Below are positions 1 through 8,907 of a stretch of DNA of 25,937 nucleotides, in pieces. Numbering within the stretch: position 1 is the stretch's first letter; every line of letters begins with the position of its first letter. The position numbers were made by a program, and so were the translations under genes. The notes under the pieces are model-generated. The model did no database searches, was not told the origin of the DNA, and saw only the letters and a program-made list of their open reading frames with translations. The stretch is from Nanoarchaeales archaeon (GTDB lineage: Archaea; Nanobdellota; Nanobdellia; Woesearchaeales; UBA583), in the NCBI GenBank assembly GCA_013215525.1, contig JABSQY010000016.1, positions 1 through 25,937 of the forward strand, given 5' to 3'.

Positions 1-1128
1 TTTAAATATATTTTATTTTTAATAGTTTTAGGGTTATTTTTTAGTGGATGTTCTGATGGTTTGAGTTCAGATAATATAGTAAATATTGGTGTGCTTGCAC
101 CTTTAGATGTATCAGTTTATGAATTTAGTGGGATTATAATTGAGGTATTAAATTTATCTGTAAATAATATTAATTTAGATGGTGGGATTTTAGGTAAAAA
201 GATTAACCTAATTCTTATTGATGGAAAATGTTCTAAAAAATTTGGTAAATTAGGGGTTAAAGAATTAATAGAAAAATATGATGTTAAATTTATTATTGGT
301 GGTATGTGTAGTTCTGAAACTTTAGGGGCTAGTAGTTTTGTAGATGAAAATGAAGTTATTTTAATTTCACCTTCTGCTACTAGTAAGGAGATAACTACTG
401 CAGGGGAATATGTGTATAGACTTGCAGTGTCTGATTCTCTTGTTGCAGAAGATTTAGCAAGACTTACAATTAAAAATGGACATAAAAAACTTGCGATTTA
501 TTTTGAGAAAACAGATTTCACTGAATCTTTTAGAAATGATTTTGTAAAAACTTATGCGAAGTTGGGTGGAGAGTTTAGTGTACGTGAAACTTTTGATAAA
601 AATAATTCTGATAAACTTACTTCTGATGTTAATTTACTATTAAATTCTGATGCAGATTCAATATTATTTTTAACTCAAACTGGAAGTTCGTTTAATGAAA
701 TTATTTATGAATTTAAATCTTCTGGTATAAATTTACCAATTTATACAAATGAATTAATACTGAATGATGATTCAACTAAGAACCATTTAGAATATATAAA
801 TGGTGCGTATTTTGGAACTGTTCAAAGTGATAAAACAACTAAGAAATCTCTTGAACTAATTGGTATTGTAGATTCATTTTATGGGGAAGGATTTACAGAA
901 AGATTATTGTTTCATTTTATTACCTCTGCATACGATATACCTTATATATTAAAATATGCAATTGAAAAATGTAATAATTTTAATTCAGTTTGTGTTAAAA
1001 ATAAATTAGATGAATTAGAAAATTATGAAGGGTATACTGGAAATATTTCTTTTGATACAAATGGGGATTTAAATTATCCAATAACTTTACAAAGTTTTGG
1101 AGTTGGAGTTGTTAAACTTGAAGAATGA
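1..1128 (+). CDS. Leu/Ile/Val-type substrate-binding lipoprotein, 5' end cut by window edge
   Basis: The reading frame is open from base 1, so the true start lies before the window. The first codons give a hydrophobic stretch ending FFSGC, a lipobox, so the mature protein should be membrane-anchored by a lipidated Cys (codon 17) outside the cell. The rest matches the periplasmic-binding-protein type 6 family of branched-chain amino acid ABC transporters: a GGILGKKINL strand, the IIGGMCSSETLGAS ligand-lobe motif, LISPSAT, and a C-terminal GYTGNISFDTNGDL. Cysteines in DGKCSK and GGMCSS recur in the downstream paralogue and may form a disulphide. No permease or ATPase is in the window, so the ligand is unknown. 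An internal TTG at base 61 would lose the lipobox and is unlikely to be the start. Confidence 0.85.
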   Translation, partial: FKYILFLIVLGLFFSGCSDGLSSDNIVNIGVLAPLDVSVYEFSGIIIEVLNLSVNNINLDGGILGKKINLILIDGKCSKKFGKLGVKELIEKYDVKFIIGGMCSSETLGASSFVDENEVILISPSATSKEITTAGEYVYRLAVSDSLVAEDLARLTIKNGHKKLAIYFEKTDFTESFRNDFVKTYAKLGGEFSVRETFDKNNSDKLTSDVNLLLNSDADSILFLTQTGSSFNEIIYEFKSSGINLPIYTNELILNDDSTKNHLEYINGAYFGTVQSDKTTKKSLELIGIVDSFYGEGFTERLLFHFITSAYDIPYILKYAIEKCNNFNSVCVKNKLDELENYEGYTGNISFDTNGDLNYPITLQSFGVGVVKLEE

Positions 1129-2278
1129 GATTAGATTACTTATTTTATTAATTATTTTTTTAAGTTTATTGGGATGTTCTAATTTATTTCATTCTGAAAG
1201 GGATGGGATTAAAATTGAAAAGTTAAAAATTGGTATTATTGTTCCTCAATCTAATAAACTTATTTCATTGGGGTTAAGTATTTTAGATATTTATAATTAT
1301 TCTTTTACACAAATAAATTTAAATGGTGGGATTAATGGAAAACAAGTTGAACTTGTTGTGGTTGATGGTGGTTGTTCAGTTGATGGTGGAAAAATTGCTG
1401 CGATGGATTTGATAGATAAGTATGATGTTGATTTGATTGTTGGGGGGATTTGTTCTGAGACAACTATTGGCGCTTCAAAAGTTGCAGAAAAAAATGAAAA
1501 AATATTAATTACTTCGACTTCAAGTTCTCATTTGATTTCAAATTTAGGAGATTTCATTTTTAGAACTACAAATTCGAATTCTATTTTTTCAAAAGCTTTA
1601 GCTGAGGAAATTTTTTTTAATGGAATTTCAAATGTAGCGTTAATTGTTGAAAATTCAAGTTATTCAGATTCTTATGGGGAAACTTTTATTAGTGAATTTA
1701 AAAAATTTGGGGGAGAAGTTTTATATTATGATTCATTTGATATTTTTGAAAATGATTTTACTTATATTTTCAATAATTTATCTAATACTAATGTTGATAC
1801 TTTAGTTATGTTTTTTTTAAATGATGCAGTATCTAGTTCTTTTGTAACACAGTTGTATGATTATAATCATAATTTAACTTTGTATGGTACAGATTTAATT
1901 GTATCAAATTATATGTTAAATAATTTTGTAAAACAACTTGATGGAGTTAAATTTGCAGGAACTTTTTTAGATTTTTCAAATCCTAAAATTCAATTTGTGA
2001 TTAATGAGATTAATAATTTTGCAGGTGTTGATGTTACTTTAAATATCCCAGTTCCATATGTGATTCTAGCTTATGAATTACCTTATCTTTTAAAGCAAGT
2101 GATTGAGGAAAATAATTGTACTTTTGGTGATTCAATTTGTGTGCGTGATGGTTTGTACTTTATGGAAAGTTTTGATAGTTTATTTGGTGATATTTATTTT
2201 GATATTAATGGGGATATTGATGGTATTTTTCCAAAGATTTATCAGATTAAAAATTCCAGTTTAATTTTAGTTGAGTAA
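1118..2278 (+). CDS. Second Leu/Ile/Val-type substrate-binding lipoprotein
   Basis: This is a tandem paralogue of the gene before it, with the same landmarks in the same order: INLNGGINGKQVEL, VVVDGGCS, LIVGGICSETTIGAS, then CVRDGL and FGDIYFDINGDI near the C-terminus. I chose the TTG at 1118 because it gives a classic lipoprotein signal, MKNEIRLLILLIIFLSLLGC, with the lipidated Cys at residue 20. An in-frame TTG at 1097 would add seven residues. Either start lies inside the end of the upstream gene (stop at 1126-1128), so translation is probably coupled. The predicted role is extracellular capture of a small organic solute, perhaps an amino acid, for an ABC importer. A strong hairpin follows the stop. 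Confidence 0.85.
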   Translation: MKNEIRLLILLIIFLSLLGCSNLFHSERDGIKIEKLKIGIIVPQSNKLISLGLSILDIYNYSFTQINLNGGINGKQVELVVVDGGCSVDGGKIAAMDLIDKYDVDLIVGGICSETTIGASKVAEKNEKILITSTSSSHLISNLGDFIFRTTNSNSIFSKALAEEIFFNGISNVALIVENSSYSDSYGETFISEFKKFGGEVLYYDSFDIFENDFTYIFNNLSNTNVDTLVMFFLNDAVSSSFVTQLYDYNHNLTLYGTDLIVSNYMLNNFVKQLDGVKFAGTFLDFSNPKIQFVINEINNFAGVDVTLNIPVPYVILAYELPYLLKQVIEENNCTFGDSICVRDGLYFMESFDSLFGDIYFDINGDIDGIFPKIYQIKNSSLILVE

Positions 2279-2286
2279 TATTTTTC

Positions 2287-2313
2287 ATTATTTAAATCAT
2301 TATTTTAAATAAT
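2287..2313 (+). terminator. Hairpin after the binding-protein pair
   Basis: A perfect 10-bp A/T stem (2287-2296 with 2304-2313, 7-nt loop) is followed by TTTT. It starts 9 nt after the stop and precedes the lysS promoter, so it probably ends the lipoprotein transcript. Confidence 0.5.
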
Positions 2314-2367
2314 TTTTATCTATTAATTTTATTTTATTTAGTTATTCTTTTTAATTTAATAAAAAAC

Positions 2368-2375
2368 TATTTAAA
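2368..2375 (+). promoter_or_regulatory. TATA-like box of lysS
   Basis: TATTTAAA begins 29 nt before the lysS ATG. That spacing puts the transcription start at or next to the start codon, as in a leaderless archaeal mRNA. No Shine-Dalgarno sequence lies in the short gap. Confidence 0.5.
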
Positions 2376-2396
2376 CCTTTAACACCATATATAATA

Positions 2397-4013
2397 ATGG
2401 ATGAAAGAAATAAACCTAATTTTGAAAATGTACATTGGGCTGATAATTCAGCGAAGAGAGTAATTGAAGCATTTCCTGATAAGGAAGTATATACTGTAGC
2501 TTCAGGGATTACTCCTTCAGGAATTATTCACGTTGGACATTTTAGAGAATTAATTACTTCTGAATTAGTTAGAAGAGCGTTAGAAGATAAAGGATATAAA
2601 ACTAAATTTATTTATTCTTGGGATAGTTATGATGCATTTAGAAAAGTGCCTTCTAACTTACCTGAAAACTATTCACAATATTTAAGATTACCTGATGCAA
2701 GTGTACCTGATGAATTTGGGTGTCATGAAAGTTTTGCGCATCATTTTATGAAAACAGCTGAGAAAAGTTTTGCACCTTTTAATTTTCCTATTGAGTATCA
2801 ATATCAACATGAGTTACAAACTTCTGGAATTTATGCTGATGGGATTAAAAAATATTTAAATAAAGTTCCTCAAATTAAAGAGCTTATTAATAAATTTCGA
2901 ACTGAAGACAGGCAACTTGCAGATGATTGGTTACCTGTTGAATTATATAGTGAGAAAACAGGAAAAGATACAACAACTATTACTAATTATGATGGCGAGT
3001 ATGGATTTACATATAAATGTAATGAGACTGGATTTGAAAATACTATTGATATTCGTAAAACTGCTATTGTAAAACTTTCTTGGAGATTAGATTGGCCAAT
3101 GCGTTGGGCTTATTATGGTGTATGTTTTGAACCTGGTGGAAAAGATCATTCAACTCCTGGTGGAAGTTTTGATACTTCAAAAGATACAATTAGATTAGTT
3201 TCTGGTGTTGAGCCTCCAGTGTATACAGCTTATGAGTTTGTTCGTATGAAAGGATTTGGAGGTAAAATTTCAAGTTCAAAAGGTAATGGTGCAACTGTTG
3301 GAGATGTTTTACAAATTTATACTCCTGAAATAATTATGTTTATTTTTACTGGGACTCGACCTAATGCTGAGTTTTCAATTTCTTTTGATGTTGATGTGAT
3401 TAAAGTTTATGAAGACTTTGATAAATTAGAAAGATTTTATTATGGTTTAACGGAAGAGAAAAATCCTAAAAAATCTGCTAATATGAAAAGAATTTATGAA
3501 TTATCTATGGTTTCTGATAAAGATGGAAATCGAGCAGTTCAAAAGGAAATGCCAGTTCAACCTAGTTTTCGTCATTTAACTACAATTGCTCAAAGTTGTT
3601 CTTTTGATATTGATAAAATTATTTCAAGTTTTGGTGATGAGATTAAGACTGATTTTGATAGGGCTCGTGTTATTGATAGGGTTACATGTGTGAAGCATTG
3701 GTTATCTATGTATGCACCTGAGGATATGAAGTTTTCAATTAATAAAACAGTGAGTTCTGATTTTATTGCTAGTATGTCTGCTAATGAGAAAGCTGCTGTT
3801 AAAGATGTGGCTGCTTGTTTGATGAACTTTGATGATGGGCGTGCTTTGATGGGCGAGTTTAAGAATATTATTGAAAAACATAGTTTAGTTCCTATGGATT
3901 TTTTTAAGTTAATGTATAATTTAATTATTAGTAAAGATAAAGGTCCAAAATTAGCTGGATTTATGATTGAAAATAAAAATTTAATGATTAGTTTATTGAA
4001 CGAAGTTCAATAA
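2397..4013 (+). CDS. lysS: Lysyl-tRNA synthetase, class I
   Basis: This cytoplasmic enzyme charges tRNA-Lys with lysine using ATP. The class I signatures are present: the HIGH-type motif HVGH at residues 45-48 within GITPSGIIHVGHFRE, and the KMSKS-type loop KISSSKGN from residue 290. The 538-residue length fits the archaeal class I LysRS family, and the C-terminal part has the helical composition of its anticodon-binding region. This enzyme is unrelated to the class II LysRS of most bacteria and eukaryotes, which supports an archaeal origin. The ATG at 2397 follows a TATA-like box by about 29 nt. The gene stands alone, with a hairpin element just downstream. Confidence 0.96.
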   Translation: MDERNKPNFENVHWADNSAKRVIEAFPDKEVYTVASGITPSGIIHVGHFRELITSELVRRALEDKGYKTKFIYSWDSYDAFRKVPSNLPENYSQYLRLPDASVPDEFGCHESFAHHFMKTAEKSFAPFNFPIEYQYQHELQTSGIYADGIKKYLNKVPQIKELINKFRTEDRQLADDWLPVELYSEKTGKDTTTITNYDGEYGFTYKCNETGFENTIDIRKTAIVKLSWRLDWPMRWAYYGVCFEPGGKDHSTPGGSFDTSKDTIRLVSGVEPPVYTAYEFVRMKGFGGKISSSKGNGATVGDVLQIYTPEIIMFIFTGTRPNAEFSISFDVDVIKVYEDFDKLERFYYGLTEEKNPKKSANMKRIYELSMVSDKDGNRAVQKEMPVQPSFRHLTTIAQSCSFDIDKIISSFGDEIKTDFDRARVIDRVTCVKHWLSMYAPEDMKFSINKTVSSDFIASMSANEKAAVKDVAACLMNFDDGRALMGEFKNIIEKHSLVPMDFFKLMYNLIISKDKGPKLAGFMIENKNLMISLLNEVQ

Positions 4014-4026
4014 AATTTATTTTTTT

Positions 4027-4156
4027 ACTTTCGAACAAATTTTGAAATTGATGCTTTTTGTCCAGAGCACTATTTTTTCTTAGGTGGAGGAGACATATAT
4101 TCTACCTCGACTAGAAAAAACTGCAATCTGAACAAAAACTCTCCTAAGTTTAGACA
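4027..4156 (+). repeat. Long hairpin element, copy A
   Basis: This is the first of five related intergenic elements. A small leading hairpin (AATTT/AAATT, 4038-4049) precedes a long interrupted stem. The outer arm TTTTTGTCCAGA (4055-4066) pairs with TCTGAACAAAAA (4127-4138), and an apical arm near 4075-4089 pairs imperfectly with 4102-4120. The loop carries CATATATTCTA. The conserved right flank CTCCTAAGTT follows. It starts 14 nt after the lysS stop, so it could be read into the lysS 3' UTR. Confidence 0.7.
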
Positions 4157-4203
4157 TTTTTCAATTTTTATTTATTTCTTCCTTTATTTTTTGTTTCTTG
4201 GTA

Positions 4204-4233
4204 ATAATTTTAAAATTATCTGTGCGAAGCACA
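4204..4233. repeat. Palindrome and small hairpin before the subtilase relic
   Basis: A perfect 16-bp palindrome (4204-4219) is followed at once by TGTGC-GAA-GCACA (4221-4233). Both lie between element A and the first recognisable subtilase codons. Function is unknown. Confidence 0.4.
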
Positions 4234-4243
4234 AATAAATCTA

Positions 4244-4813
4244 AACATACAACCAACAGTTAAAGGTGAAGATACAAGTGATTACTCTGGACACGGTACA
4301 CATGTTGCAGGAATTATAAGTGGACAAAATAAATATATGAGTGGTGTTGCACCTGACTCAGAAATTGTAAACATTAAAGTTTTAGATAGGCGTGGAGGTG
4401 GAAGTACATTTACAATAGTTCAAGGTATTGAGAATTACGCAAATCCAGAGGATTTACTAACCTATCAGGAGATAGTAGTGTAGACTACTAAATTTTAAGG
4501 GTTCAAAGAATTCTCTCCTTAAACTTTAGAAGTATACAAAACTCTCTATTAATTATGCGATTGAAAATAAAGTAGATATTATAGTAACAATGATTATTAA
4601 TGAAAATTTCAAAGAAATTTACAGATAAATCATTCTTGGCACATTGTCAACAAGTTTGACAACGCTAAGGTTATAAATTCAGGAATTGTTGTAGTTGTTG
4701 CGAGTGGGAACTGTGGAAGTGGGTATTGTTCTAACTTTTATGGTGTGATGGTTCCTGGGTCGAGCAAGGATGTGATTACTGCTCGTGCTGTTCATAACTT
4801 TTATAAATCTTAA
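4244..4813 (+). pseudogene. Decayed subtilisin-like serine protease (peptidase S8)
   Basis: One open stretch encodes SGHGTHVAGIISGQ, the subtilase catalytic-His motif, followed by GVAPDSEIVNIKVLD, a standard subtilase strand. It stops at about 4481. A different frame near 4541-4580 encodes INYAIENKVDII, the helix that normally follows. A third stretch (about 4669-4810) encodes NSGIVVVVASGNCG, matching the oxyanion-Asn region. The catalytic Asp and Ser motifs are missing. The intervening DNA is mostly small inverted repeats: TTTAAGG/CCTTAAA (about 4494-4522), an AATGATT...AATCATT arm pair (about 4588-4635) and TTGTCAA/TTGACAA (about 4647-4665). It is a non-functional relic broken by hairpin-rich insertions. 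Edges are approximate. Confidence 0.8.
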
Positions 4814-4828
4814 ATGTGTTTTTTTATT

Positions 4829-5221
4829 ATGGGTTTGAAAGTGTTAGGACTTGTAGCTTTATTATTTTCTTCTAATGTTTTAGGAAATAATTCCTGTGCT
4901 AATGAGTATTTAGGATTAAGTGAAATTGAAGTAATCTATGAACATGATAAATGTGTTGATGATATGTTTGATAATGTAGTTAGGTATGCTGGCGCTAAAT
5001 TTGTTCTTAAAACTTTAGAAAAAATTGGACAAAAAGAAAATGCTGAAAATTTATTTGAGGGGTTAACTTCTTTAGTTACATATGATACGCCGTGGGCTCA
5101 AATTACATTTCTTGGAAATGGTTTTTTTATTAGGGATGAAAATAAGTTTTATTTTACAATAAAAGTTAAAAAAACAGGTGATGAGTATCATGCTGGACTT
5201 CAACTAATAATTCCTTTATAA
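4829..5221 (+). CDS. Small secreted protein of unknown function
   Basis: Starting at the ATG at 4829 gives MGLKVLGLVALLFSSNVLG, a convincing Sec signal peptide with a likely cut before NNSCAN. An earlier ATG at 4814 directly abuts the stop of the protease relic and adds five residues (MCFFI); it cannot be excluded. The mature part of about 110 residues has two Cys (NSCAN and HDKCVD) that could pair, a helical middle and a strand-rich C-terminus. I recognise no family. It sits downstream of the subtilase relic, and a link to it is possible but unproven. Its 3' end converges on a minus-strand gene 12 bp away. Confidence 0.6.
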   Translation: MGLKVLGLVALLFSSNVLGNNSCANEYLGLSEIEVIYEHDKCVDDMFDNVVRYAGAKFVLKTLEKIGQKENAENLFEGLTSLVTYDTPWAQITFLGNGFFIRDENKFYFTIKVKKTGDEYHAGLQLIIPL

Positions 5222-5233
5222 TTTTTATTTTGT

Positions 5234-6760
5234 TTATATGAGGTTCCATTTTTGAGCTATTTGAAATAATTTTCCATCATCAACTGAATGTCCTATTACA
5301 TCACATAATTTCCAGAATAAATCACCTATTCCTTCTCTGTCGTACTGGGTGCTAAAATTAGTTTCTTTGAGGTTACCAGTATATTTTTTAGAGAATATAT
5401 TATTTTTTTCACTAACTATAACATAATCTGAGGGCAATACATTAAGGAATTGTTTAGTTAATTTTTTTCCTACTGGTTGAAATGGATTTTTTGGAAATAA
5501 TTTTGTTGGTACAACTTTATCTAATATTCCTTCTCCTATATCTACATATAATCCGATTCCAATTGGATATGCTCCCATCATATTTAATAATTGATTAACG
5601 TATCCTGGATGTAATAACATTTCATCTAACTTATTTCCATCTTTATCTCTTTTATTAGTTTTTGAACTTATTAATAAATTATCATATGCTCGTAATGGTG
5701 AGTCTTCAGGATTTAAAGGTTCTTTAGGTAAAATTAAATTTGTGTATCTTTGGACAACTTTAATTAAATCTCCCATTTCTCCTTTTTGAGAATACATTGA
5801 TTTTAATATTGACAGAGTAAATTTATTTTTTTCTTTTTCTTCTTTTTCAAATATTCTTTTTTCTTCTTGGTGATTAAATTTGTGTGTTGTTACATCTTTA
5901 CTTTCAGTTAAAAATTTAATTGCATTTATTTTACTTTCATTAATTAGTTCTTTTCTTAATTCGTTATTTTTTTTTTTCAATTCTTCTATTTTAATTTTAT
6001 TTCCTTTACTCTTTTTCATTTCAATAAGGTTTATATCTAACTTTTTTTTCAATTCTTTAGTATTTCTGTATTGCATAGATATAAAATATGTATATGCTGC
6101 TTTGATTATTGGAGCATAGATATCTGTTTTTATTAAATCGTCTAATTTTTTATCTTTTATATCGGAATCTTGATTCTCATTATATCTTTGGTAAACTTTA
6201 TTCATATATTCATTTTTAAATCTACTTTTTTCATTTTTAAATCTAATCATTGCACATAATAATGTACTAAAATATGCTGGTTTTCTTTCTTCACTTAGTG
6301 CTGGTTGGTTTTCGTCATCTTTTCTTGGGTGCATTGCTAATGTTATACATAAAATTTTTTCTAAATCAAGTGTACTGTCTATTTGGTTTGATATTTGATA
6401 AGATACGTTATCAAGAATTTTGAATGGTAATTCTTTATTATATGTAATTCTTGTTTCTAATCTCTTTTCTTCAATTTCTTCACTTTTAATTTTTTTCCCT
6501 ATACTTATTCTTTCTTCTTTAGATTTAGTTGAGTCTTTTTTTTTACTTTCTAATTTTTTAATTTTTTCTTTAGTACTTTCTAATTCTTCTATTTCTTTTA
6601 AATTATTTTGAATATTTGATTCCTTGACTCTATATTGTAAACCTTCAAATAATCTTCCTAAATTTTTTACTCTTCTTATATTTGTTATATCTTTAGGATT
6701 AACTGTTGTTAAAAGTGTTCTTGTGAACTTATCTCTATTTAACGGGTTTACATCTGACAT
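5234..6760 (-). CDS. Hypothetical charged helical protein, possibly a degenerate HD-domain protein
   Basis: This protein of about 508 residues has a Lys/Glu-rich N-terminal coiled coil (residues about 45-100), a second one in the middle, and a better-ordered C-terminal third. Around residues 385-410, LHPGYVNQLLNMMGAYPIG, preceded by RAYDNLL, resembles the segment after the metal-binding core in HD/HD-GYP phosphohydrolases (typically YDALT ... LGLYPVGSLV). I see no clear HD metal-ligand pair, so any enzymatic role is doubtful. The ATG at 6760 has GGTGA seven nt upstream and is preferred over an in-frame GTG at 6766. It follows the YigZ-like gene on the same strand. No signal peptide or membrane span is seen. 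Confidence 0.6.
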   Translation of the reverse strand: MSDVNPLNRDKFTRTLLTTVNPKDITNIRRVKNLGRLFEGLQYRVKESNIQNNLKEIEELESTKEKIKKLESKKKDSTKSKEERISIGKKIKSEEIEEKRLETRITYNKELPFKILDNVSYQISNQIDSTLDLEKILCITLAMHPRKDDENQPALSEERKPAYFSTLLCAMIRFKNEKSRFKNEYMNKVYQRYNENQDSDIKDKKLDDLIKTDIYAPIIKAAYTYFISMQYRNTKELKKKLDINLIEMKKSKGNKIKIEELKKKNNELRKELINESKINAIKFLTESKDVTTHKFNHQEEKRIFEKEEKEKNKFTLSILKSMYSQKGEMGDLIKVVQRYTNLILPKEPLNPEDSPLRAYDNLLISSKTNKRDKDGNKLDEMLLHPGYVNQLLNMMGAYPIGIGLYVDIGEGILDKVVPTKLFPKNPFQPVGKKLTKQFLNVLPSDYVIVSEKNNIFSKKYTGNLKETNFSTQYDREGIGDLFWKLCDVIGHSVDDGKLFQIAQKWNLI

Positions 6761-6811
6761 AATCACTTCACCACTTTTAAGTTTATAAATTTTATGTGAC
6801 TCTTATAATGT

Positions 6812-7420
6812 TTAGTTTAATTTAGTTTTTATTGATTTAATATTATTTATTTTTAAAAACTCTTCAATTTGCTTAGTTTGATTTATTGGTACTTTAATTT
6901 CAAATTTACATACATTATCAAATTCTTTTTTTGATATTTCTATTTTATTTTTATTTGTAAAAGTTTCAATTAATTTTATTTTTTCGTATTCAAATTCTAC
7001 TGTATATTTATCACAAATTTTGAGTTCAATGATTTTATTTTCTAATTCAATTACGTTTTTAGCTGTTGTGCTGAACGCTTTTGTTAAACCTCCAACTCCA
7101 AGTTTAATTCCTCCAAAGTATCGCACGACACAGATTAATATGTTTTGTAGCTCTTTTCCTTTTATCTCGAAATAAATAGGTTTCCCTGCGCTTCCAGTTG
7201 GTTCTCCATCGTCACTGAATCCAATTTCTTGATTTAGTATTCCAACTCTGAATGCGTGTGCTATGTGGTTTGATTTAGAGTGTTCTAATTTTAATTGTTT
7301 TATTATTTTTTTGATTTTATCTCTTGAATTTATTTTAAATGTGTATGCGATGAATTTTGATTTTTGGGTTTGGTGCGTGTAGGTTGAATTTGATTGCAGT
7401 GTTTTGTATGTAGTTTTCAT
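6812..7420 (-). CDS. yigZ: YigZ/IMPACT family protein (UPF0029)
   Basis: Family signatures run in order: SKFIAYTFKI near the N-terminus, HIAHAFRVG, SDDGEPTGSAGKPI, and RYFGGIKLGVGGL, followed by the FSTTAKNVIE helix. The full length is 202 residues, typical for the family, with the C-terminal ferredoxin-like domain (UPF0029 C-terminal) from about residue 135. IMPACT in eukaryotes modulates the eIF2-kinase activator GCN1; the prokaryotic role is unsettled, with translation or ribosome links proposed. It lies between two minus-strand helical proteins with short gaps and could share a transcript with the gene that follows it. Confidence 0.93.
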   Translation of the reverse strand: MKTTYKTLQSNSTYTHQTQKSKFIAYTFKINSRDKIKKIIKQLKLEHSKSNHIAHAFRVGILNQEIGFSDDGEPTGSAGKPIYFEIKGKELQNILICVVRYFGGIKLGVGGLTKAFSTTAKNVIELENKIIELKICDKYTVEFEYEKIKLIETFTNKNKIEISKKEFDNVCKFEIKVPINQTKQIEEFLKINNIKSIKTKLN

Positions 7421-7471
7421 TTTTAATTTAACTTTTATTTATTTTTATTTGAAGTATAGTTTAACTATTTA

Positions 7472-8743
7472 TTAAAGTTCAATTACTAATTCTTCATTAA
7501 TTGTTGTTGTTTGATTTTGTAGATTAGTTTTCAGATTATTTATTTCTTGTTTTTGTTTTGAAAATAGAACTTCAATCTTTGTAATTAGTTTATCTATTTT
7601 ATTTACTGATGTTTTCTTATTTTTATTTTTTTCTAAATTTAATTCTTCTAATTTATTTTCTTCTATTTCTAATTTTTCTTTTAGTATTATTTGTTTAGGA
7701 TTTAATGTGTCTAATTTTAGTTCTTCTACTTCTTGGATTTTTTCTATTTCTTCTAGTGATTGATTAATATGGATTAATTGTTTTAAATTGCTTTGATGAT
7801 TCTTATCTAATTTGTTAAAGTATATCTCTCTTTCTTTTTTTACATTTTCAATTTTTAAATTTCTTTCTTTTAAGTTTGTAATTTCTATTAATTGTTTAGA
7901 AACTTTGTACTTTAATGTATTTGATTTTCTATAATAACTTAATCCTAATGTTACAATAAATAATAATGGATTAATTTCTTTTTGAACTCCTAGTTTAATT
8001 TTTTCTTTTAATATTTTAATGTGCGCTGTTAACATTTCAATTTTATAATCGTTCTTTTCTAGTTTTTCTTCAAGTACTTCTATTTGAGATTTTAGTCTTT
8101 CTTTGATTGAGTATTTATTTTGATGTTTCTTTTTAGATATGTCAATTTTTATTTGTTCTTTTTGCTCGTTAAATGTTACAAGTTTTTGTTGACATTTGTT
8201 TAGTATTTTTTTAATTGGGTTTAATTTTTCTAATTTGAATTGTTTTAGTTTTAGTTTTGATTTTTCTAATTTTTCTTTTTGTTTAGTTATTTTTTCATTT
8301 AATTTGTTTGTTGATTGTGTTGTGTTTTGCGTTGTTGATTTTGTGTATATCTTGATTTGATTTTTTAATGTTTTAAATTGAGAATTATTTTTAATTTGAA
8401 TTTCAATTTGTTTTATGATTTCATATGAATTTATTGCAGAGATGAAATCATAGTTGTCTTGTTTTGGTTGTTTAGCTTTTAATTTATTATTGTTATAATT
8501 TTTCTCAATATTTTTGATTTTAGATTTGTTTACTTTATTGTTCTCAATTATACCTCTTATTTTAACATTATTTTTATTTTCTAGTATTTTATTTAGTTCT
8601 TCTATGATTTTTTTATTTGTATTAATTTTATTTTTTTTATCAAAATTAATTTTTGGTAAATGTTCTAATATATTAAATTCAATTTCTGTTAATTTATTTG
8701 AGAAAATTCTGTTGGATTGGGCGTAATATATCTGTTTTATCAT
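7472..8743 (-). CDS. Coiled-coil protein of unknown function
   Basis: The 423 residues are dominated by Lys, Glu, Ile, Leu and Asn. Long heptad-like stretches (about residues 145-245 and 275-415) predict extended coiled coils. A short hydrophobic segment, INPLLFIVTLGLSYY, near residue 255 could be a membrane-contact or hairpin-turn element between the two coils. No enzymatic motif or signal peptide is visible. The start ATG is the only Met near the N-terminus, and a TATA-like ATTATAAATAAC lies about 40 nt upstream on this strand. It is transcribed divergently from the archaellum block and heads a three-gene minus-strand run. I do not recognise a family. Confidence 0.6.
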   Translation of the reverse strand: MIKQIYYAQSNRIFSNKLTEIEFNILEHLPKINFDKKNKINTNKKIIEELNKILENKNNVKIRGIIENNKVNKSKIKNIEKNYNNNKLKAKQPKQDNYDFISAINSYEIIKQIEIQIKNNSQFKTLKNQIKIYTKSTTQNTTQSTNKLNEKITKQKEKLEKSKLKLKQFKLEKLNPIKKILNKCQQKLVTFNEQKEQIKIDISKKKHQNKYSIKERLKSQIEVLEEKLEKNDYKIEMLTAHIKILKEKIKLGVQKEINPLLFIVTLGLSYYRKSNTLKYKVSKQLIEITNLKERNLKIENVKKEREIYFNKLDKNHQSNLKQLIHINQSLEEIEKIQEVEELKLDTLNPKQIILKEKLEIEENKLEELNLEKNKNKKTSVNKIDKLITKIEVLFSKQKQEINNLKTNLQNQTTTINEELVIEL

Positions 8744-8907
8744 TTTGTTATCTTTTATATATTTTTTATTGGTTGTAGTTATTTATAATTTTTTGTTTTT
8801 TTTGCCTGTGTATTTAGTTGTTTTTTTTGGATTTTTGAAAGTTTCTCTTGGGTAAGTAGTGATAAATTTTTTTAAAGCAATTATTTACTAAAGTACTATA
8901 ATATAAA
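8744..8907. promoter_or_regulatory. Divergent promoter region
   Basis: This 164-bp gap separates the minus-strand coiled-coil gene from the archaellum block. On the plus strand a T-run ending TTTAAAG (8869-8877) lies 31-39 nt before the flaC-type ATG. On the minus strand a TATA-like ATTATAAATAAC (about 8778-8790) lies about 40 nt before the start at 8743. No operator-like repeat was seen. Confidence 0.4.

Noticed and set aside
5880..6119. Plus-strand hydrophobic frame inside the minus-strand helical protein gene
   Set aside because: It is the antisense of Lys/Glu-rich codons, which always read as Phe/Leu/Ser/Ile. The same applies to frames at 6420-6611 and 8514-8726.
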